Positions 19,128-27,525 of a DNA stretch of 64,000 bases are shown here, one piece after another. Each line of letters begins with the position of its first letter. Positions within the stretch are counted from its first letter, which is position 1. A model generated the notes under the pieces. That model made no database searches, was not told where the DNA came from, and saw nothing but the letters and a program-made list of their open reading frames with translations. The translations under genes and the position numbers were made by a program. Origin of the DNA: Vibrio sp. SCSIO 43137 (GTDB taxonomy: Bacteria > Pseudomonadota > Gammaproteobacteria > Enterobacterales > Vibrionaceae); NCBI RefSeq assembly GCF_028201475.1, contig NZ_CP116383.1, positions 1,860,001-1,924,000 of the forward strand. The letters are read 5' to 3'.

Positions 19128-19553
19128 TTATTCTATCGAGGTTCTCAGGGCTGAAGTAATAGCTTTCTTTTCCTTGCCAGTTAACGTCATGTTGTTATGT
19201 TCAATAACATGGATGATTTCTGCAATGACATACGACTTAAGCCTTCCAACTTTGTGGCTGGCAAGATCATTAAAAGTAACCTGCTTTTCATATATCACTG
19301 TTGATGTATCAACACGATCTGAGCAGTCTGCGATAGAATCATGAGTCAGAAAATCTTTATGGTCTTCATATGGAACGTCAACTTGACATGCATAAAGATT
19401 AGAATTGTTAGCAATATAATTACTTATTTCAGAGTTTATTATGAAAAACTCATAAGGCTTAGTTTTAAGTAATATTACAAACTTGGGTTTAGTTACTTGA
19501 GGAAAGTTACATACCAACTTAAAAACATCACCAGGAAGAACCAGAGTTGACAT
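19128..19553 (-). CDS. Putative toxin partner of the Panacea antitoxin
   Basis: 141 aa from the ATG at 19553 (MSTLVLPGDVFKLV); the frame is open to a GTG at 19601 inside the previous gene, so a longer form is possible. Seen: PGDVFKLVCNFPQ, KPKFVILLKTKP, FFIINSEISNYI, HKDFLTHDSIADCSD, a small beta-rich N-terminal part followed by a helical C-terminus. I do not recognise a named family with certainty; the strand pattern is reminiscent of MazF/PemK-like folds. It lies directly after a DUF4065 gene, the position of PanT toxins in Panacea-type TA systems, which is the basis for the call. Confidence 0.5.
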   Translation of the reverse strand: MSTLVLPGDVFKLVCNFPQVTKPKFVILLKTKPYEFFIINSEISNYIANNSNLYACQVDVPYEDHKDFLTHDSIADCSDRVDTSTVIYEKQVTFNDLASHKVGRLKSYVIAEIIHVIEHNNMTLTGKEKKAITSALRTSIE

Positions 19554-19569
19554 TATCTTCAGGCTCTCA

Positions 19570-20079
19570 TCAAGATGAAAGGTGCTTAATAAGATCTTCA
19601 CCGTTAGGCAAAGTCTTAATCATTTCTCGGTACTCAATTTCTCTATTATCTTGAGCTGACTCCCAAGCGCTATCGTGACTCTCATCTTTAAGCTGTTGGA
19701 AAGTTTTGCTCCCGTGAGTCGCAATGCTTTCGTCTAAACACATAACATCTGATGGTGAAAACTCATCTTCATCATAATCACGCAATGCCTTAATGGTGTT
19801 ACCTTCTACGGCAAATTCAGAAACAAGTTCGTGATGGCTAAAATCTCTTACCGCCTTGAAAAGGCTATATATCTTACTCGGGACAGGTCCATTTTCCATT
19901 TTGATATACACATCACCAAAGATTGGACGCCCGAACCTCTCCATATGAAGAAGATCTGCAAAGTAACAAACTTTTACCAGATGATAAACATCTGGAATTG
20001 GTGCTTTTTTTGCAAAATACACAATTGTTTCAATTGCTTTGTCTTCATTAAAGCTAAATCTTTGATTTAACGACACCAT
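19570..20079 (-). CDS. Panacea (DUF4065/SocA-like) antitoxin domain protein
   Basis: 169-aa protein of the Panacea domain family. Seen: NEDKAIETIVYFAKK, DVYHLVKVCYFADLLHMERFGRPIFGD and YIKMENGPVPSKIYSLFKA, matching the conserved helical core of SocA-like proteins. Known members act as antitoxins for many unrelated toxins, or as proteolytic adaptors. GGGAG lies seven bases before the ATG. The partner gene starts 16 bases downstream (or overlaps it, if the GTG is used), as in two-gene TA operons. Confidence 0.75.
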   Translation of the reverse strand: MVSLNQRFSFNEDKAIETIVYFAKKAPIPDVYHLVKVCYFADLLHMERFGRPIFGDVYIKMENGPVPSKIYSLFKAVRDFSHHELVSEFAVEGNTIKALRDYDEDEFSPSDVMCLDESIATHGSKTFQQLKDESHDSAWESAQDNREIEYREMIKTLPNGEDLIKHLSS

Positions 20080-20301
20080 GGTATGTCTCCCGATAACACA
20101 AGCGGATTATGGTTTAAATCTATACACAAATCAATATTCACTCATGTATACATATACAGTATCAAACAAAGTTACGCGTAACGACAAGTTAAGGTTTTAT
20201 CAGCGCTAAGTCCTTACCTAACTACCCCTAGGCAACGCACACACTTAAACCGACTCATAGCAAAATACCACGTGATACAAAACAGTAAGTTAGCCGCAAT
20301 T

Positions 20302-20712
20302 TCATACACGACCAGCTTGGTAACGTAGCCCCATAGAGAACGCCTGCTCCTCAGTAATAACTTCTTTTTTCTTCAGCAGCCCTATGATCGAGCTAGGCTT
20401 TCTAGCAACCTCTTGAGCGATAAGCTCTATAGCTACATTCGCATGATATTGATTTATGACGTATTCAACTGTTTCATCAGTCCAAGGTAAACCGTAGTTT
20501 TTTGGTAAACCTTTAGAGATGTTCTCTTGTTGTTTTTCTTCGAGGGACTTTTTCTGTTTTTTCTGAGCGGGCTTAGTACGGAGTACGTAAAAAAGTGCCC
20601 GAATAACGTCAGGGTTATTATAGGGAGAATCCTCCGGGAAGTACTCTCCCGTGCTCGGATCGATACCATTTGCTAAAGCATCAATAATTGAATACGCCTT
20701 TTCGTTATCCAT
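20302..20712 (-). CDS. Conserved small protein with a C-terminal HTH-like segment
   Basis: 136 aa. Seen: an N-terminal part IDALANGIDPSTGEYFPEDS and SPYNNPDVIRALFYVLR, a Lys/Gln-rich linker (about 48-66), then LPWTDETVEYVINQYHANVAIELIAQEVARKPS, which reads as a helix-turn-helix of the kind that checks DNA (repeated helix and ARxxSSI). I recall this arrangement in unnamed proteobacterial proteins but know no function. It is a single-gene unit with its own ATG and GGGTG ribosome site, among toxin-antitoxin genes on the same strand. A role in DNA binding is a guess. Confidence 0.55.
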   Translation of the reverse strand: MDNEKAYSIIDALANGIDPSTGEYFPEDSPYNNPDVIRALFYVLRTKPAQKKQKKSLEEKQQENISKGLPKNYGLPWTDETVEYVINQYHANVAIELIAQEVARKPSSIIGLLKKKEVITEEQAFSMGLRYQAGRV

Positions 20713-21068
20713 AAATACACCCTCAAGCGAGAAAGTTAATAATTACTACTAACACTTTAGTATCGTGCAAACACGAGCTCGTTCACTATACATAAGAAAA
20801 TAACACTAACCAACTGAATAATATAAAGAATCATTCAGAACCACAATGGCTTTCAGGAGATAAATTACGCGAAAAAATAATACTACCTACACAAGGTATG
20901 TATTAGATAATTACAAGCCATTTATTATGGTGAGTAAGCAGGAAATGCCCGTATACACTGCAACGCCGGAGCATTGCAGCGAGAGGAATTATTCAGATTT
21001 GATAAACGGTTTTTGTTTAACTGATTACTAGTGGATTTAGATTTCTTTAGCTATCTTTGTTCAACGCA
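20713..21068. other. Gene-free AT-rich stretch
   Basis: 356 bases with no convincing ORF. One imperfect hairpin CTGCAACGC-CGGA-GCATTGCAG is at about 20958-20979 (one G-T-type mismatch). Nothing else was recognised. Confidence 0.4.
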
Positions 21069-21569
21069 TCACCGGCATAAATCAGAGTACTCAGCAGCGC
21101 GGTGGATTGTTATGCCAGACTGTTGCTCTTTATATAATGAACACTCTGGATCTTTAATTGTAATCATGGGTCTGGTTGTTGGCCCGGTTAGCTGGATTTC
21201 AATTTCTGAGTTCTCAGAATTGGAGTTAAGGTGAATGTTGTTTGCCAAAAGCCCCCGAACTGGCGCTTCATTTGATTGAGCCGGATCATCCCAAAGCTGC
21301 CAAATTCGGCCAAAGCTATTTTCTGATACCTGAGCCCATGCACCAATAGCGTAATCCTTACCTAAATCATGCACAGGCAGGGGAATAGTGCACCTGATAT
21401 AGAAATACTCATCATTGCAGATAACGTAGTCGTTTGTGTATTTACAATGCTCATCAATATCTTCCTGACTCATGCTGGCTATGGCATCGGGTAGCTTGTA
21501 AGACAGTTCTAAGCCATCCGCCGGAACCATTTTGTCGCAACAGGGACATTTGATTAATTCTTGAGTCAT
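21069..21569 (-). CDS. DUF2199 family protein
   Basis: 166 aa from the ATG at 21569 (MTQELIKCPCC), chosen because AAGGA lies four bases before it; the frame is open to 21635. Seen: an N-terminal zinc-ribbon-like CPCC, LELSYKLPDAI, a central DEYFYIRCTIPLPVHD, IGAWAQVSENSFGRIWQLW, and C-terminal QQSGITIHRAAEYS, in the order expected for DUF2199. The function of the family is unknown to me. It has no close neighbours on its strand and appears to be a single-gene unit. Confidence 0.7.
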   Translation of the reverse strand: MTQELIKCPCCDKMVPADGLELSYKLPDAIASMSQEDIDEHCKYTNDYVICNDEYFYIRCTIPLPVHDLGKDYAIGAWAQVSENSFGRIWQLWDDPAQSNEAPVRGLLANNIHLNSNSENSEIEIQLTGPTTRPMITIKDPECSLYKEQQSGITIHRAAEYSDLCR

Positions 21570-21876
21570 AGCTTCCTTGAACCCTTGGTTATGTATATAA
21601 GCACTCCAGCCATTCAAACAGAAAAGGCCAAACATTGCGAATCGGCTTGAGTTGCTTGTTAAGTATAGTTCTTAACGTATTTTGTCATTGCAGTCTTTAA
21701 AACTTATAGACCTTCAAAAGCCAACCATAGTATGAAAAATGCCAAGTGTTAGAAATCAAATTTCCACGCCTTATTAGACACTATTACCCCTATATCGCTC
21801 CCGACACCAAACTCTTCTTGGTTTGCAGGCTCATACCTGAGACAATCACGCCGCAACTTATACTAGGCAAAATATT

Positions 21877-22116
21877 ATGAAACTTTTAGTCCGCAATCTA
21901 GCGCGAACCACAACAGAACACGAAATTCGGGTTCTATTTTCTGCTCACGGTACTGTTACTCAATGTGATCTGGTTATGGATCAAGAGACAGGAAAATCTA
22001 AGGGGTTCGCTTTCCTTGAAATGCCTGATGAAAATGAAGCTAAAACGGCTTTAAACAGCTTAAACATGACAAGTGTCGCTAAGAGCAAAATCCGGGTTAA
22101 ATTCGCTCAAAGCTAA
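21877..22116 (+). CDS. RNA-recognition-motif (RRM) protein
   Basis: 79-aa protein that is a single RRM. Seen: RNP2 LLVRNL (3-8) and RNP1 KGFAFLEM (42-49) with the two aromatic positions of the RNA-binding face reduced to one Phe pair, and the loop MDQETGKSKGF. Bacterial proteins of this kind are often cold-induced, single-RRM RNA binders. A long 5' region (about 240 bases to the next gene) and a strong terminator show it is transcribed alone. The RNA targets are unknown. Confidence 0.85.
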   Translation: MKLLVRNLARTTTEHEIRVLFSAHGTVTQCDLVMDQETGKSKGFAFLEMPDENEAKTALNSLNMTSVAKSKIRVKFAQS

Positions 22117-22122
22117 ACACCG

Positions 22123-22157
22123 AAAAAAGGAGCCAACTTAGCATGGCTCCTTTTTTT
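22123..22157. terminator. Bidirectional rho-independent terminator
   Basis: AAAAAAGGAGCCA, loop, TGGCTCCTTTTTTT: a 7-bp GC-rich stem extended by A-T pairs. The T-run at 22151-22157 ends the RRM gene; the A-run provides the T-run for the convergent DUF6933-like gene. Confidence 0.9.
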
Positions 22158-22162
22158 ATCGA

Positions 22163-22993
22163 TTAATTTTTGTTTTTATTATCTTTTAACGTTCTGGCGT
22201 GACTAAAGTCGATAACATTATCTGGAATGGTCTCTCCCCCTTTGAAAAGTTCACTGATTGCCTGACTGAACTCCTCATCCATCTCCTCAACATAGTAGTC
22301 ATCTGAAGTAGGCATCATCTCTCGACGCAAAGCATTAAAAAACTGGCGAATCCGCTTGTCCTCATTCTCCCCTAACTTACGGTAGCTCTGCATCCAATCA
22401 ATGAACATCTCTTCATCAGGATGAAAATAATCTTTCTTCTGTTTGGTCGAGCGAATCATGCTGTTGACCCATTCATCAAAGCCAGCAGCCTCTTCCTGCT
22501 CTTCGGGTAAGGAGCCAATTTGATATACCCGCTCTTCAAAATGCCACGCAACGTCATTAATATGGCTTTGCACGCTACGGTCACCACGTTGGCAAAAGAT
22601 AGGCTTAGGATGAAGTTTGATAAACTGATCAAACATCTCTTCATAGCTTTGCTCATCGCACAGCTCGAACTCTTCACCAAAGAACTGCATGTTATTAAAC
22701 AGTCGCTCAAGTAATTGGTTGGTAAACCCCGCCCAGTCACCTTTTCTAATGCCAACAAATACCATGGCGTAGCGGGTTTCTACATGCATGGCGATCAACA
22801 CTTTTTTACGCTGAACGTTTATCGCATGAACCAACCATGCGCTAATCGGTGACTCCGGCTGACTTAACACATTCACAGGGCGGGAATCGATAACTGAGTC
22901 GGTTGGTGGCGATTCTAGTGGCGAGATTTTTTTACCGCTGCGTTTAACAGTAAAAAAATCTGCAGCTGCTTTGGTGCAGTTAAAAACGAGCAT
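22163..22993 (-). CDS. DUF6933-like domain protein
   Basis: 276 aa from the ATG at 22993 (MLVFNCTKAAADFF); the frame runs upstream to 23083, but the extra residues are basic and low-complexity, and an AAGGAA lies before the chosen ATG. Seen: the N-terminal VFNCTKAAADFF, SAWLVHAINVQRKKVLIAMHVETRYAMVF with the pattern of DUF6933 proteins, then an acidic C-terminal half (YVEEMDEEFSQ) of unknown nature. I infer the family from the N-terminal block. Function is unknown. Confidence 0.55.
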   Translation of the reverse strand: MLVFNCTKAAADFFTVKRSGKKISPLESPPTDSVIDSRPVNVLSQPESPISAWLVHAINVQRKKVLIAMHVETRYAMVFVGIRKGDWAGFTNQLLERLFNNMQFFGEEFELCDEQSYEEMFDQFIKLHPKPIFCQRGDRSVQSHINDVAWHFEERVYQIGSLPEEQEEAAGFDEWVNSMIRSTKQKKDYFHPDEEMFIDWMQSYRKLGENEDKRIRQFFNALRREMMPTSDDYYVEEMDEEFSQAISELFKGGETIPDNVIDFSHARTLKDNKNKN

Positions 22994-23128
22994 TCTATGG
23001 TGGTTCCTTATTCGCTTTCTCAAGTAAGTGTTAGCGTTCCTTCTCAAGCCGCAAGCGTAACGCTTCTTCTCTGGTAAACTCAACCTTGAGCCAAAGCAAC
23101 AAACTTGCGTTAATGTCTTTCTAAACTG

Positions 23129-23647
23129 CTACTTACAAGGCACCCAGTATCTGGCAATGGGATCCGGGAAGACTTTTCCCGTAACCACTTTTTCGAACTG
23201 CCCGCCATTGGATTCAATGACCTTGCGTGAAGCGATATTGTTTTCATCGGCAGTAATTAGCGCCTGAGTAATGCCCAGCATTTTTGCTTTGGGTAGGGCT
23301 AGTTTCAGCATGATTTTACCCTTCCCCATACCACGATAAGAAGGTGCGATATCATAGCCGATGTGGCCTGCTTCTAAAGATAAAAACTCGTTATCAATAT
23401 TATGACGAACCCGAATTGCGCCCAAAATATTGCGGTTATCGTCCACCAGCCAGAAGTGGTTACATGGCACATAGCCATCACGTAGATTTATACCCTGTGC
23501 TTCGTCCTGAAGCTGCTGAACATAGCTGGCGAAGTCAGTAGCTCCGGAACGGTAGAATTCTGCGTTTTCTGGATCATTATCAGCAAAATCCTGATAGAAA
23601 GCCGAAAACTCTGATTCAAACTCTATCGAGGGTGAAATTAATTCCAT
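23129..23647 (-). CDS. GNAT family N-acetyltransferase
   Basis: 172 aa. Seen: FWLVDDNRNILGAIRVRH (beta 2-3), GHIGYDIAPSYRGMGKGKIML (acetyl-CoA pyrophosphate loop RGMGKG at about 105-110), ALITADENNIASRKVIESNGGQFE (helix 4 region). This is the usual RimJ/RimL-type arrangement. No toxin partner is adjacent, so it is more likely a small-molecule or protein acetyltransferase. Substrate unknown. Its start has GGAGA a few bases before the ATG. Confidence 0.85.
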   Translation of the reverse strand: MELISPSIEFESEFSAFYQDFADNDPENAEFYRSGATDFASYVQQLQDEAQGINLRDGYVPCNHFWLVDDNRNILGAIRVRHNIDNEFLSLEAGHIGYDIAPSYRGMGKGKIMLKLALPKAKMLGITQALITADENNIASRKVIESNGGQFEKVVTGKVFPDPIARYWVPCK

Positions 23648-23786
23648 GCTGTTTCTCCTGACGTTATAGCTTTGATTTATGTGTAATAATGCAGACTTTA
23701 TTTAAGATTTTCAATTAATAATCAATAGGTTGATACAAAAAGTTCATTCCATAAAAATCAGTATCCGCCATTAACTTTAAACTCCG

Positions 23787-23853
23787 GTATACACTCCCAC
23801 GTAAAACATGGGAGCGAGAGCTTCCTAGCTCAAACAGTTTTGTCGTGTTTGAG
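23787..23853. repeat. Dispersed two-hairpin repeat, copy A
   Basis: GGTATACACTCCCACG..., with hairpin 1 CTCCCA-CGTAAAACA-TGGGAG and hairpin 2 CTCAAACA-GTTTTGTCG-TGTTTGAG. The same layout recurs at 27778-27845 (direct orientation, about 85 percent alike by eye), and hairpin 1 alone at 26611-26640. It lies between the GNAT and AraC genes and is not part of either. Confidence 0.65.
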
Positions 23854-23940
23854 TTTTTCGGCAGAAAGACAAGACAGAAGGAGAGATTTAATCAAGATTC
23901 AGCGATAAACACTTGTCATCAGACCCTGTAACCTTAATGA

Positions 23941-24858
23941 CTAATGACGGATATTCTCAGTGCGATATTCAGATGGGGTCATTCCGACTTTGTTTTTAAA
24001 TAGTCTCGAAAAATGTTGTGGGTACTCAAATCCAAGGCTGTAAGCAATGGTGGCGACTGAATCCTTGCTGGACAGCAAACGGTCTTTTGACTTATCTATT
24101 AAGGCATAGTGAATCCAGTCTTTGGTTGTCTTTCCTGTTTCTGCTTTCAAAGCATCACTCAGATAGCGGCTGGTCATGTTCATGGATTGAGCCATTTCTT
24201 CCACTTCAGGAATGGCTGCTGACTGTTCCATGACCGCCTGTAAACGGGTATCCAGCAGAGCATAAAACTTATCATACACTGAAGTATCCGCTTCTTTGCG
24301 CATTAAAAACTGACGGTGATAGTAGCGGTTAGCGTACATCAATAAGGTACTGATTTGCGACAAAATAAGCTCTTTGCTAAATGCATCTAAACTCTTGTTG
24401 TTTTCCGCTTCTAATGCATCAAACATGCTTGCCATATGCTGCTCTTCCTTCGCTGAAAGGTGCAGTGCCTCGTTAACAGAATAGTTAAAGAACTGATAGC
24501 GCTTTATCTCCTCTTGAAGCTTATGGCCACGAATATAGTCAGGATGAAAACAGATAGTACGGGCAACGGAATCTACTTTTATTCCACTCGCCAGTAATTC
24601 CTGATTAGGAGCAATAAACAACAAGGTTCCATTTGAACAGTCATACTTTGTACGCCCATACATTAGTTCGCCAGAGGTTATATGTTTAAGCGAAATGGAG
24701 TAAAAACCTGCCGATAGTGCAATGCTGTCTTCGCAGCTCAACTGGTTATTTTCGCTGTCAGAGGTCATTTTTATCACATCAATTAAAGGGTGCTCCGGCG
24801 GGCGAATACCAAAAACGGCATTTTTCTCAGCAATGGTTTTAAAGTGGACTGTTTTCAT
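23941..24858 (-). CDS. AraC-family transcriptional regulator
   Basis: 305 aa. Seen: N-terminal ligand-binding-like half, then the C-terminal AraC/XylS domain with two HTH units, EMAQSMNMTSRYLSDALKAETG (about 202-223) and VATIAYSLGFEYPQHFSRLFKNKVGMTPSEYR (about 265-297). Its ATG faces a two-gene operon (DUF2255-like protein, alpha/beta hydrolase) across a 318-base region that holds two copies of a 32-base motif in inverted orientation. The natural reading is that it controls itself and that operon. The effector is unknown. Confidence 0.88.
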   Translation of the reverse strand: MKTVHFKTIAEKNAVFGIRPPEHPLIDVIKMTSDSENNQLSCEDSIALSAGFYSISLKHITSGELMYGRTKYDCSNGTLLFIAPNQELLASGIKVDSVARTICFHPDYIRGHKLQEEIKRYQFFNYSVNEALHLSAKEEQHMASMFDALEAENNKSLDAFSKELILSQISTLLMYANRYYHRQFLMRKEADTSVYDKFYALLDTRLQAVMEQSAAIPEVEEMAQSMNMTSRYLSDALKAETGKTTKDWIHYALIDKSKDRLLSSKDSVATIAYSLGFEYPQHFSRLFKNKVGMTPSEYRTENIRH

Positions 24859-24963
24859 TGTTCGACCTTATTATGATGCTTAGTGCCAAGCTGTAAGTAA
24901 CTATAGCCTAAGCCAGTTTGGCTATCAGACTAAAACTATTATGACTAAGTAACACGGTTACCA

Positions 24964-24995
24964 CAGTGCACAAATCCGCATAATCTGTATACGAA
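24964..24995 (+). promoter_or_regulatory. 32-base motif, copy 1 (putative AraC operator)
   Basis: CAGTGCACAAA, then six variable bases, TAATCTGTA, and a short tail. It matches copy 2 at 25075-25106 (minus strand) in 26 of 32 positions. It is 106 bases upstream of the AraC-family ATG. Confidence 0.6.
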
Positions 24996-25035
24996 TTTAC
25001 CAACTTCTCAGCAAACTACTTGTTCTTCTACAAAG

Positions 25036-25068
25036 GCAGCCTGATCTGATCAGCCTGCTTTTTTTCGC
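25036..25068 (+). terminator. Terminator-like hairpin in the AraC/hydrolase intergenic region
   Basis: GCAGCCTGATC-T-GATCAGCCTGC followed by TTTTTTT: 11-bp stem with one mismatch. No gene ends here in either direction, so it may stop a divergent leader transcript or separate the two promoters. Confidence 0.6.
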
Positions 25069-25074
25069 CGTCAT

Positions 25075-25106
25075 TTTGTGTACAGATTAGACAGTTTTGT
25101 GCACTG
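25075..25106 (-). promoter_or_regulatory. 32-base motif, copy 2 (putative AraC operator)
   Basis: Inverted copy of the motif at 24964; conserved blocks CAGTGCACAAA and TAATCTGTA on the minus strand. It lies about 70 bases before the first gene of the operon, as expected for activation. Confidence 0.6.
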
Positions 25107-25176
25107 ACGATTCCATCCACAAGCTCTAACATAACCCCATCAACGACGAAAAACACCAGACAGGCGGGGAGCTTTT

Positions 25177-25575
25177 ATGACAAATCAATCCAAGCTAAAC
25201 CAATTAATACAGGCAGTTGATGCCAGCAAAGTTCACCAGATCAGGTGTGGTGACCACCGCTTTATTGATATCACCATCGTTCAGACAGAAGGCAGATTTT
25301 TCGTCAGGCAGTACAAGTTCGGTAAACGCAGTTGGTATGACGCATTTATCAATAACCCCAGCGGAAACGAACAGCCAAACGGCGCAATAAGAGTCGGTGA
25401 TTTGGAAGTGCTCGTTAATGGAAAAGTGCCAGACGATTTGCAAGCGGTTATTCCGAAAGTGAATCAGGCTTACCGAAAATTACTTGGGCTTATTTACCCA
25501 TTGATGCGGTTAACGTTCGACAGACAAAAACATGAGGCGACAACACTTGAACTGATTCCAATGCTCAACAACTAG
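25177..25575 (+). CDS. DUF2255-like small protein
   Basis: 132 aa. Seen: FIDITIVQTEGRFFVRQYKFGKRSWYDAF followed by GAIRVGDLEVLV, which resembles the strand pattern of DUF2255 proteins (xxFxRS...W...G.I). The match is by eye only. Excellent ribosome site GGGGAG five bases before the ATG. It is the first gene of an operon with the hydrolase 43 bases downstream, probably under the AraC regulator. No enzyme motif is visible. Confidence 0.6.
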   Translation: MTNQSKLNQLIQAVDASKVHQIRCGDHRFIDITIVQTEGRFFVRQYKFGKRSWYDAFINNPSGNEQPNGAIRVGDLEVLVNGKVPDDLQAVIPKVNQAYRKLLGLIYPLMRLTFDRQKHEATTLELIPMLNN

Positions 25576-25618
25576 ATTGATAAAACACGATAACAGACTG
25601 AAAGATAAAGGTAAGACT

Positions 25619-26548
25619 ATGAATGTTAAACAGGTAACTTTTAAATCATTTGGCGTAGATTTGGTAGGCAACTTATATCTGCCAGAAGGGTTTGATGAGA
25701 ACAAAAAGTATAAAGCGATCCTAGGGGCAAGCCCGTTCCCACAAGTAAAAGAACAAGTGTTAGCGACTTATGGTCCGGAAATGGCCAAACGTGGCTTTGT
25801 TTTTCTGGCATTTGATTACTTAGGCATGGGTGATTCACCTGCACTACCGGGTGAACATATGCAGTCTCGTTATATGTTCCGCTTAATTGAAAACACCTGG
25901 GATGCGGTATCTTTCTTAGGTACTCTGCCTTACGTAGACGAAGTTGAGGGGCTTGGTATCTGTCAGGGCGGCTCAATCATCGCGTCTGCTGCTGTTACCG
26001 ATCACCGAATCAAAAAGATTGCCTTAGTATCTGGCATGATGGCGGCTGATGCATTCCAGTGGACAGATAAAGCAATGGCTCATCAAATGATCGCTGCCGC
26101 CAACGCATCAAAGCAGAAGATATACCAAACAGGCGAGCCTGACTATGTCGCACCTTTTGGTCTTACTGATGAGCAGTCAAGAGAAGAGTTTGTTGAACTA
26201 ATGGGGGGGCATAACCCAATGGCCGGCGAATCTTATGATTATTATGGCCGGGACGGTTATCGGGGCCCTGAGGCGGTCGATAACTTCACTAACATGCACA
26301 CTGCGGATCAAGCGATGCAATCTCTGTTCTCTTTATGTGAACATTACGCAGATAAAATTGTGCAGCCTTCACTGATCATCTATAGCAAAACAGCCTTTAC
26401 TTCCATTTGTTCTACGGCGTTTATTGAAAAGCTGACCAATGAGCATGAGGTATTAGCACTAGAAGATTTTGGTCATGTTGATTTTTACTACAAACCAGAA
26501 GCGGTAAATATTTCCGCAGATGCTGTAGCGGACTTCTTCAATAAATAA
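25619..26548 (+). CDS. Alpha/beta hydrolase with Cys-type nucleophile
   Basis: 309 aa from the ATG at 25619 (AAAGG eight bases before); the frame is open to 25577 without a ribosome site. Seen: LYLPEGFDENKKYKAIL, LAFDYLGMGDSP, nucleophile elbow GICQGGS with Cys in the Ser position, then SLIIYSKTAF for the acid region and FGHVDFYY with the catalytic His. The Cys elbow links it to the dienelactone-hydrolase-like branch. No signal peptide, so it is cytoplasmic. Substrate unknown; operon partner is the DUF2255-like gene. Confidence 0.8.
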   Translation: MNVKQVTFKSFGVDLVGNLYLPEGFDENKKYKAILGASPFPQVKEQVLATYGPEMAKRGFVFLAFDYLGMGDSPALPGEHMQSRYMFRLIENTWDAVSFLGTLPYVDEVEGLGICQGGSIIASAAVTDHRIKKIALVSGMMAADAFQWTDKAMAHQMIAAANASKQKIYQTGEPDYVAPFGLTDEQSREEFVELMGGHNPMAGESYDYYGRDGYRGPEAVDNFTNMHTADQAMQSLFSLCEHYADKIVQPSLIIYSKTAFTSICSTAFIEKLTNEHEVLALEDFGHVDFYYKPEAVNISADAVADFFNK

Positions 26549-26610
26549 TCTGATCGTATCAAAGAGATTGCAGCCGGACACTAGCGAATACCGATTAAAG
26601 CAAACTTAGG

Positions 26611-26640
26611 TATGTACTCCCACGCAGAAGCGTGGGAGTG
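26611..26640. repeat. Dispersed hairpin repeat, copy C (hairpin 1 only)
   Basis: GGTATGTACTCCCACGC-AGAA-GCGTGGGAGTG. The stem is perfect (9 bp) here, while copies A and B carry a C-A mismatch at the same place; the ends ACTCCCACG and GGGAG are shared. It lies between the hydrolase gene and the TacT-like gene, both transcribed towards it. Confidence 0.55.
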
Positions 26641-26687
26641 TTGAGTGACTCTTTACACCAACTAACAAATGTGTTGAAAATACCTTC

Positions 26688-27185
26688 TCAGGCTAGACTC
26701 GCCCGGACATCAGAAATGGTAATAAAGAGTTTGTTTTCAGCATATTGAAATGCCTTAAAGCCATAACGTTCATAGAACTGTTTTGCACCATCTTTAGCGT
26801 CAACGATAACAATGGGAAATGCAACGCTATCACTTGCAGCTAATAGCTTTCGAAGCGCATCAATCAGTAACCATTCACCGAGACCTTTCCCTTTATATCT
26901 TTCATCAACAACAAGGCGAGCAATTAAACCACCTGAAGTCGATGACTGATGCATCTTTTGTAACTTATCGGGCAATGCTTTTAAGTCAATTGGTGCCATC
27001 GTTAATGTGTAAAAACCAACTATATACGAGTTATTGTTGTCATCTTCCAAAACAAATGTTCTGCTATTGTCTTTCTTTGCTTGCTGGCTAGCCATTACTT
27101 TTAAGTGATTATTGAGGGCATCGATACCACAGTTAAACCTGTTTCTATCGTGTTTAGCTTTATCCAACAATACCGTATTCATCAT
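26688..27185 (-). CDS. TacT/AtaT-type GNAT toxin
   Basis: 165-aa acetyltransferase toxin. Seen: FNCGIDALNNHLK (the start typical of this toxin group), VGFYTLTMAPIDL, ARLVVDERYKGKGLGEWLL with the acetyl-CoA loop YKGKGLG, and VDAKDGAKQFYERYGFKAF with the catalytic Tyr. Known relatives acetylate the aminoacyl group of charged tRNA and stop translation. Its first ATG overlaps the antitoxin stop (ATGA), the classic coupling in these operons. The target tRNA cannot be read from the sequence. Confidence 0.9.
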   Translation of the reverse strand: MMNTVLLDKAKHDRNRFNCGIDALNNHLKVMASQQAKKDNSRTFVLEDDNNNSYIVGFYTLTMAPIDLKALPDKLQKMHQSSTSGGLIARLVVDERYKGKGLGEWLLIDALRKLLAASDSVAFPIVIVDAKDGAKQFYERYGFKAFQYAENKLFITISDVRASLA

Positions 27186-27454
27186 TGAGTTTTATTCTCG
27201 TATCGGTCAGATGCGGCTTTCAGGTTTGAATTTGCTTCCGCCGGACTATCTAACGCTTCCATTAGCAACATAGCGTCAGCTTCACTAAGTTTTAAAGCTT
27301 GCTCACGCTCTATTACTTGTTTCGCTTTCTCGATTGCGGCACTCAAAACAAATGAGTTAATACTCGACGTACCTGCAATTGCTGCTGCCTTTGTAAGCAA
27401 ATCCTGTGTATCAACATCAACTCTGGCAGTGATGCGAGGCAAAGTAGTAGCCAT
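27182..27454 (-). CDS. DUF1778/TacA-type ribbon-helix-helix antitoxin
   Basis: 90 aa. Seen: PRITARVDVDTQDLLTKAA (ribbon and helix A), SINSFVLSAAIEKAKQVI (helix B), then an acidic, flexible C-terminal toxin-neutralising part (about 55-90). It forms a type II TA operon with the GNAT toxin gene it overlaps. Two 17-base palindromes lie upstream and are likely its binding sites, so autoregulation is expected. The ATG at 27454 has GGAAA-like ribosome site. Confidence 0.92.
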   Translation of the reverse strand: MATTLPRITARVDVDTQDLLTKAAAIAGTSSINSFVLSAAIEKAKQVIEREQALKLSEADAMLLMEALDSPAEANSNLKAASDRYENKTQ

Positions 27455-27469
27455 AATGTAATTTCCTGT

Positions 27470-27486
27470 TGTGTCAAAATGTCACA
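27470..27486. promoter_or_regulatory. Probable antitoxin operator 1
   Basis: TGTGTCA-AAA-TGTCACA, a palindrome with one mismatch. It is 16 bases upstream of the antitoxin ATG, in the promoter region. Ribbon-helix-helix antitoxins bind palindromes of this kind. Confidence 0.6.
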
Positions 27487-27525
27487 TGGACATTATGTGT
27501 CTTAAAGGGTGCAATAAGCAATTAT

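Noticed and set aside
18770..24858. Integron cassette array
   Set aside because: Several small unknown genes on one strand suggested cassettes, but no attC-like sites (RYYYAAC/GTTRRRY pairs with a conserved body) or integrase were found.
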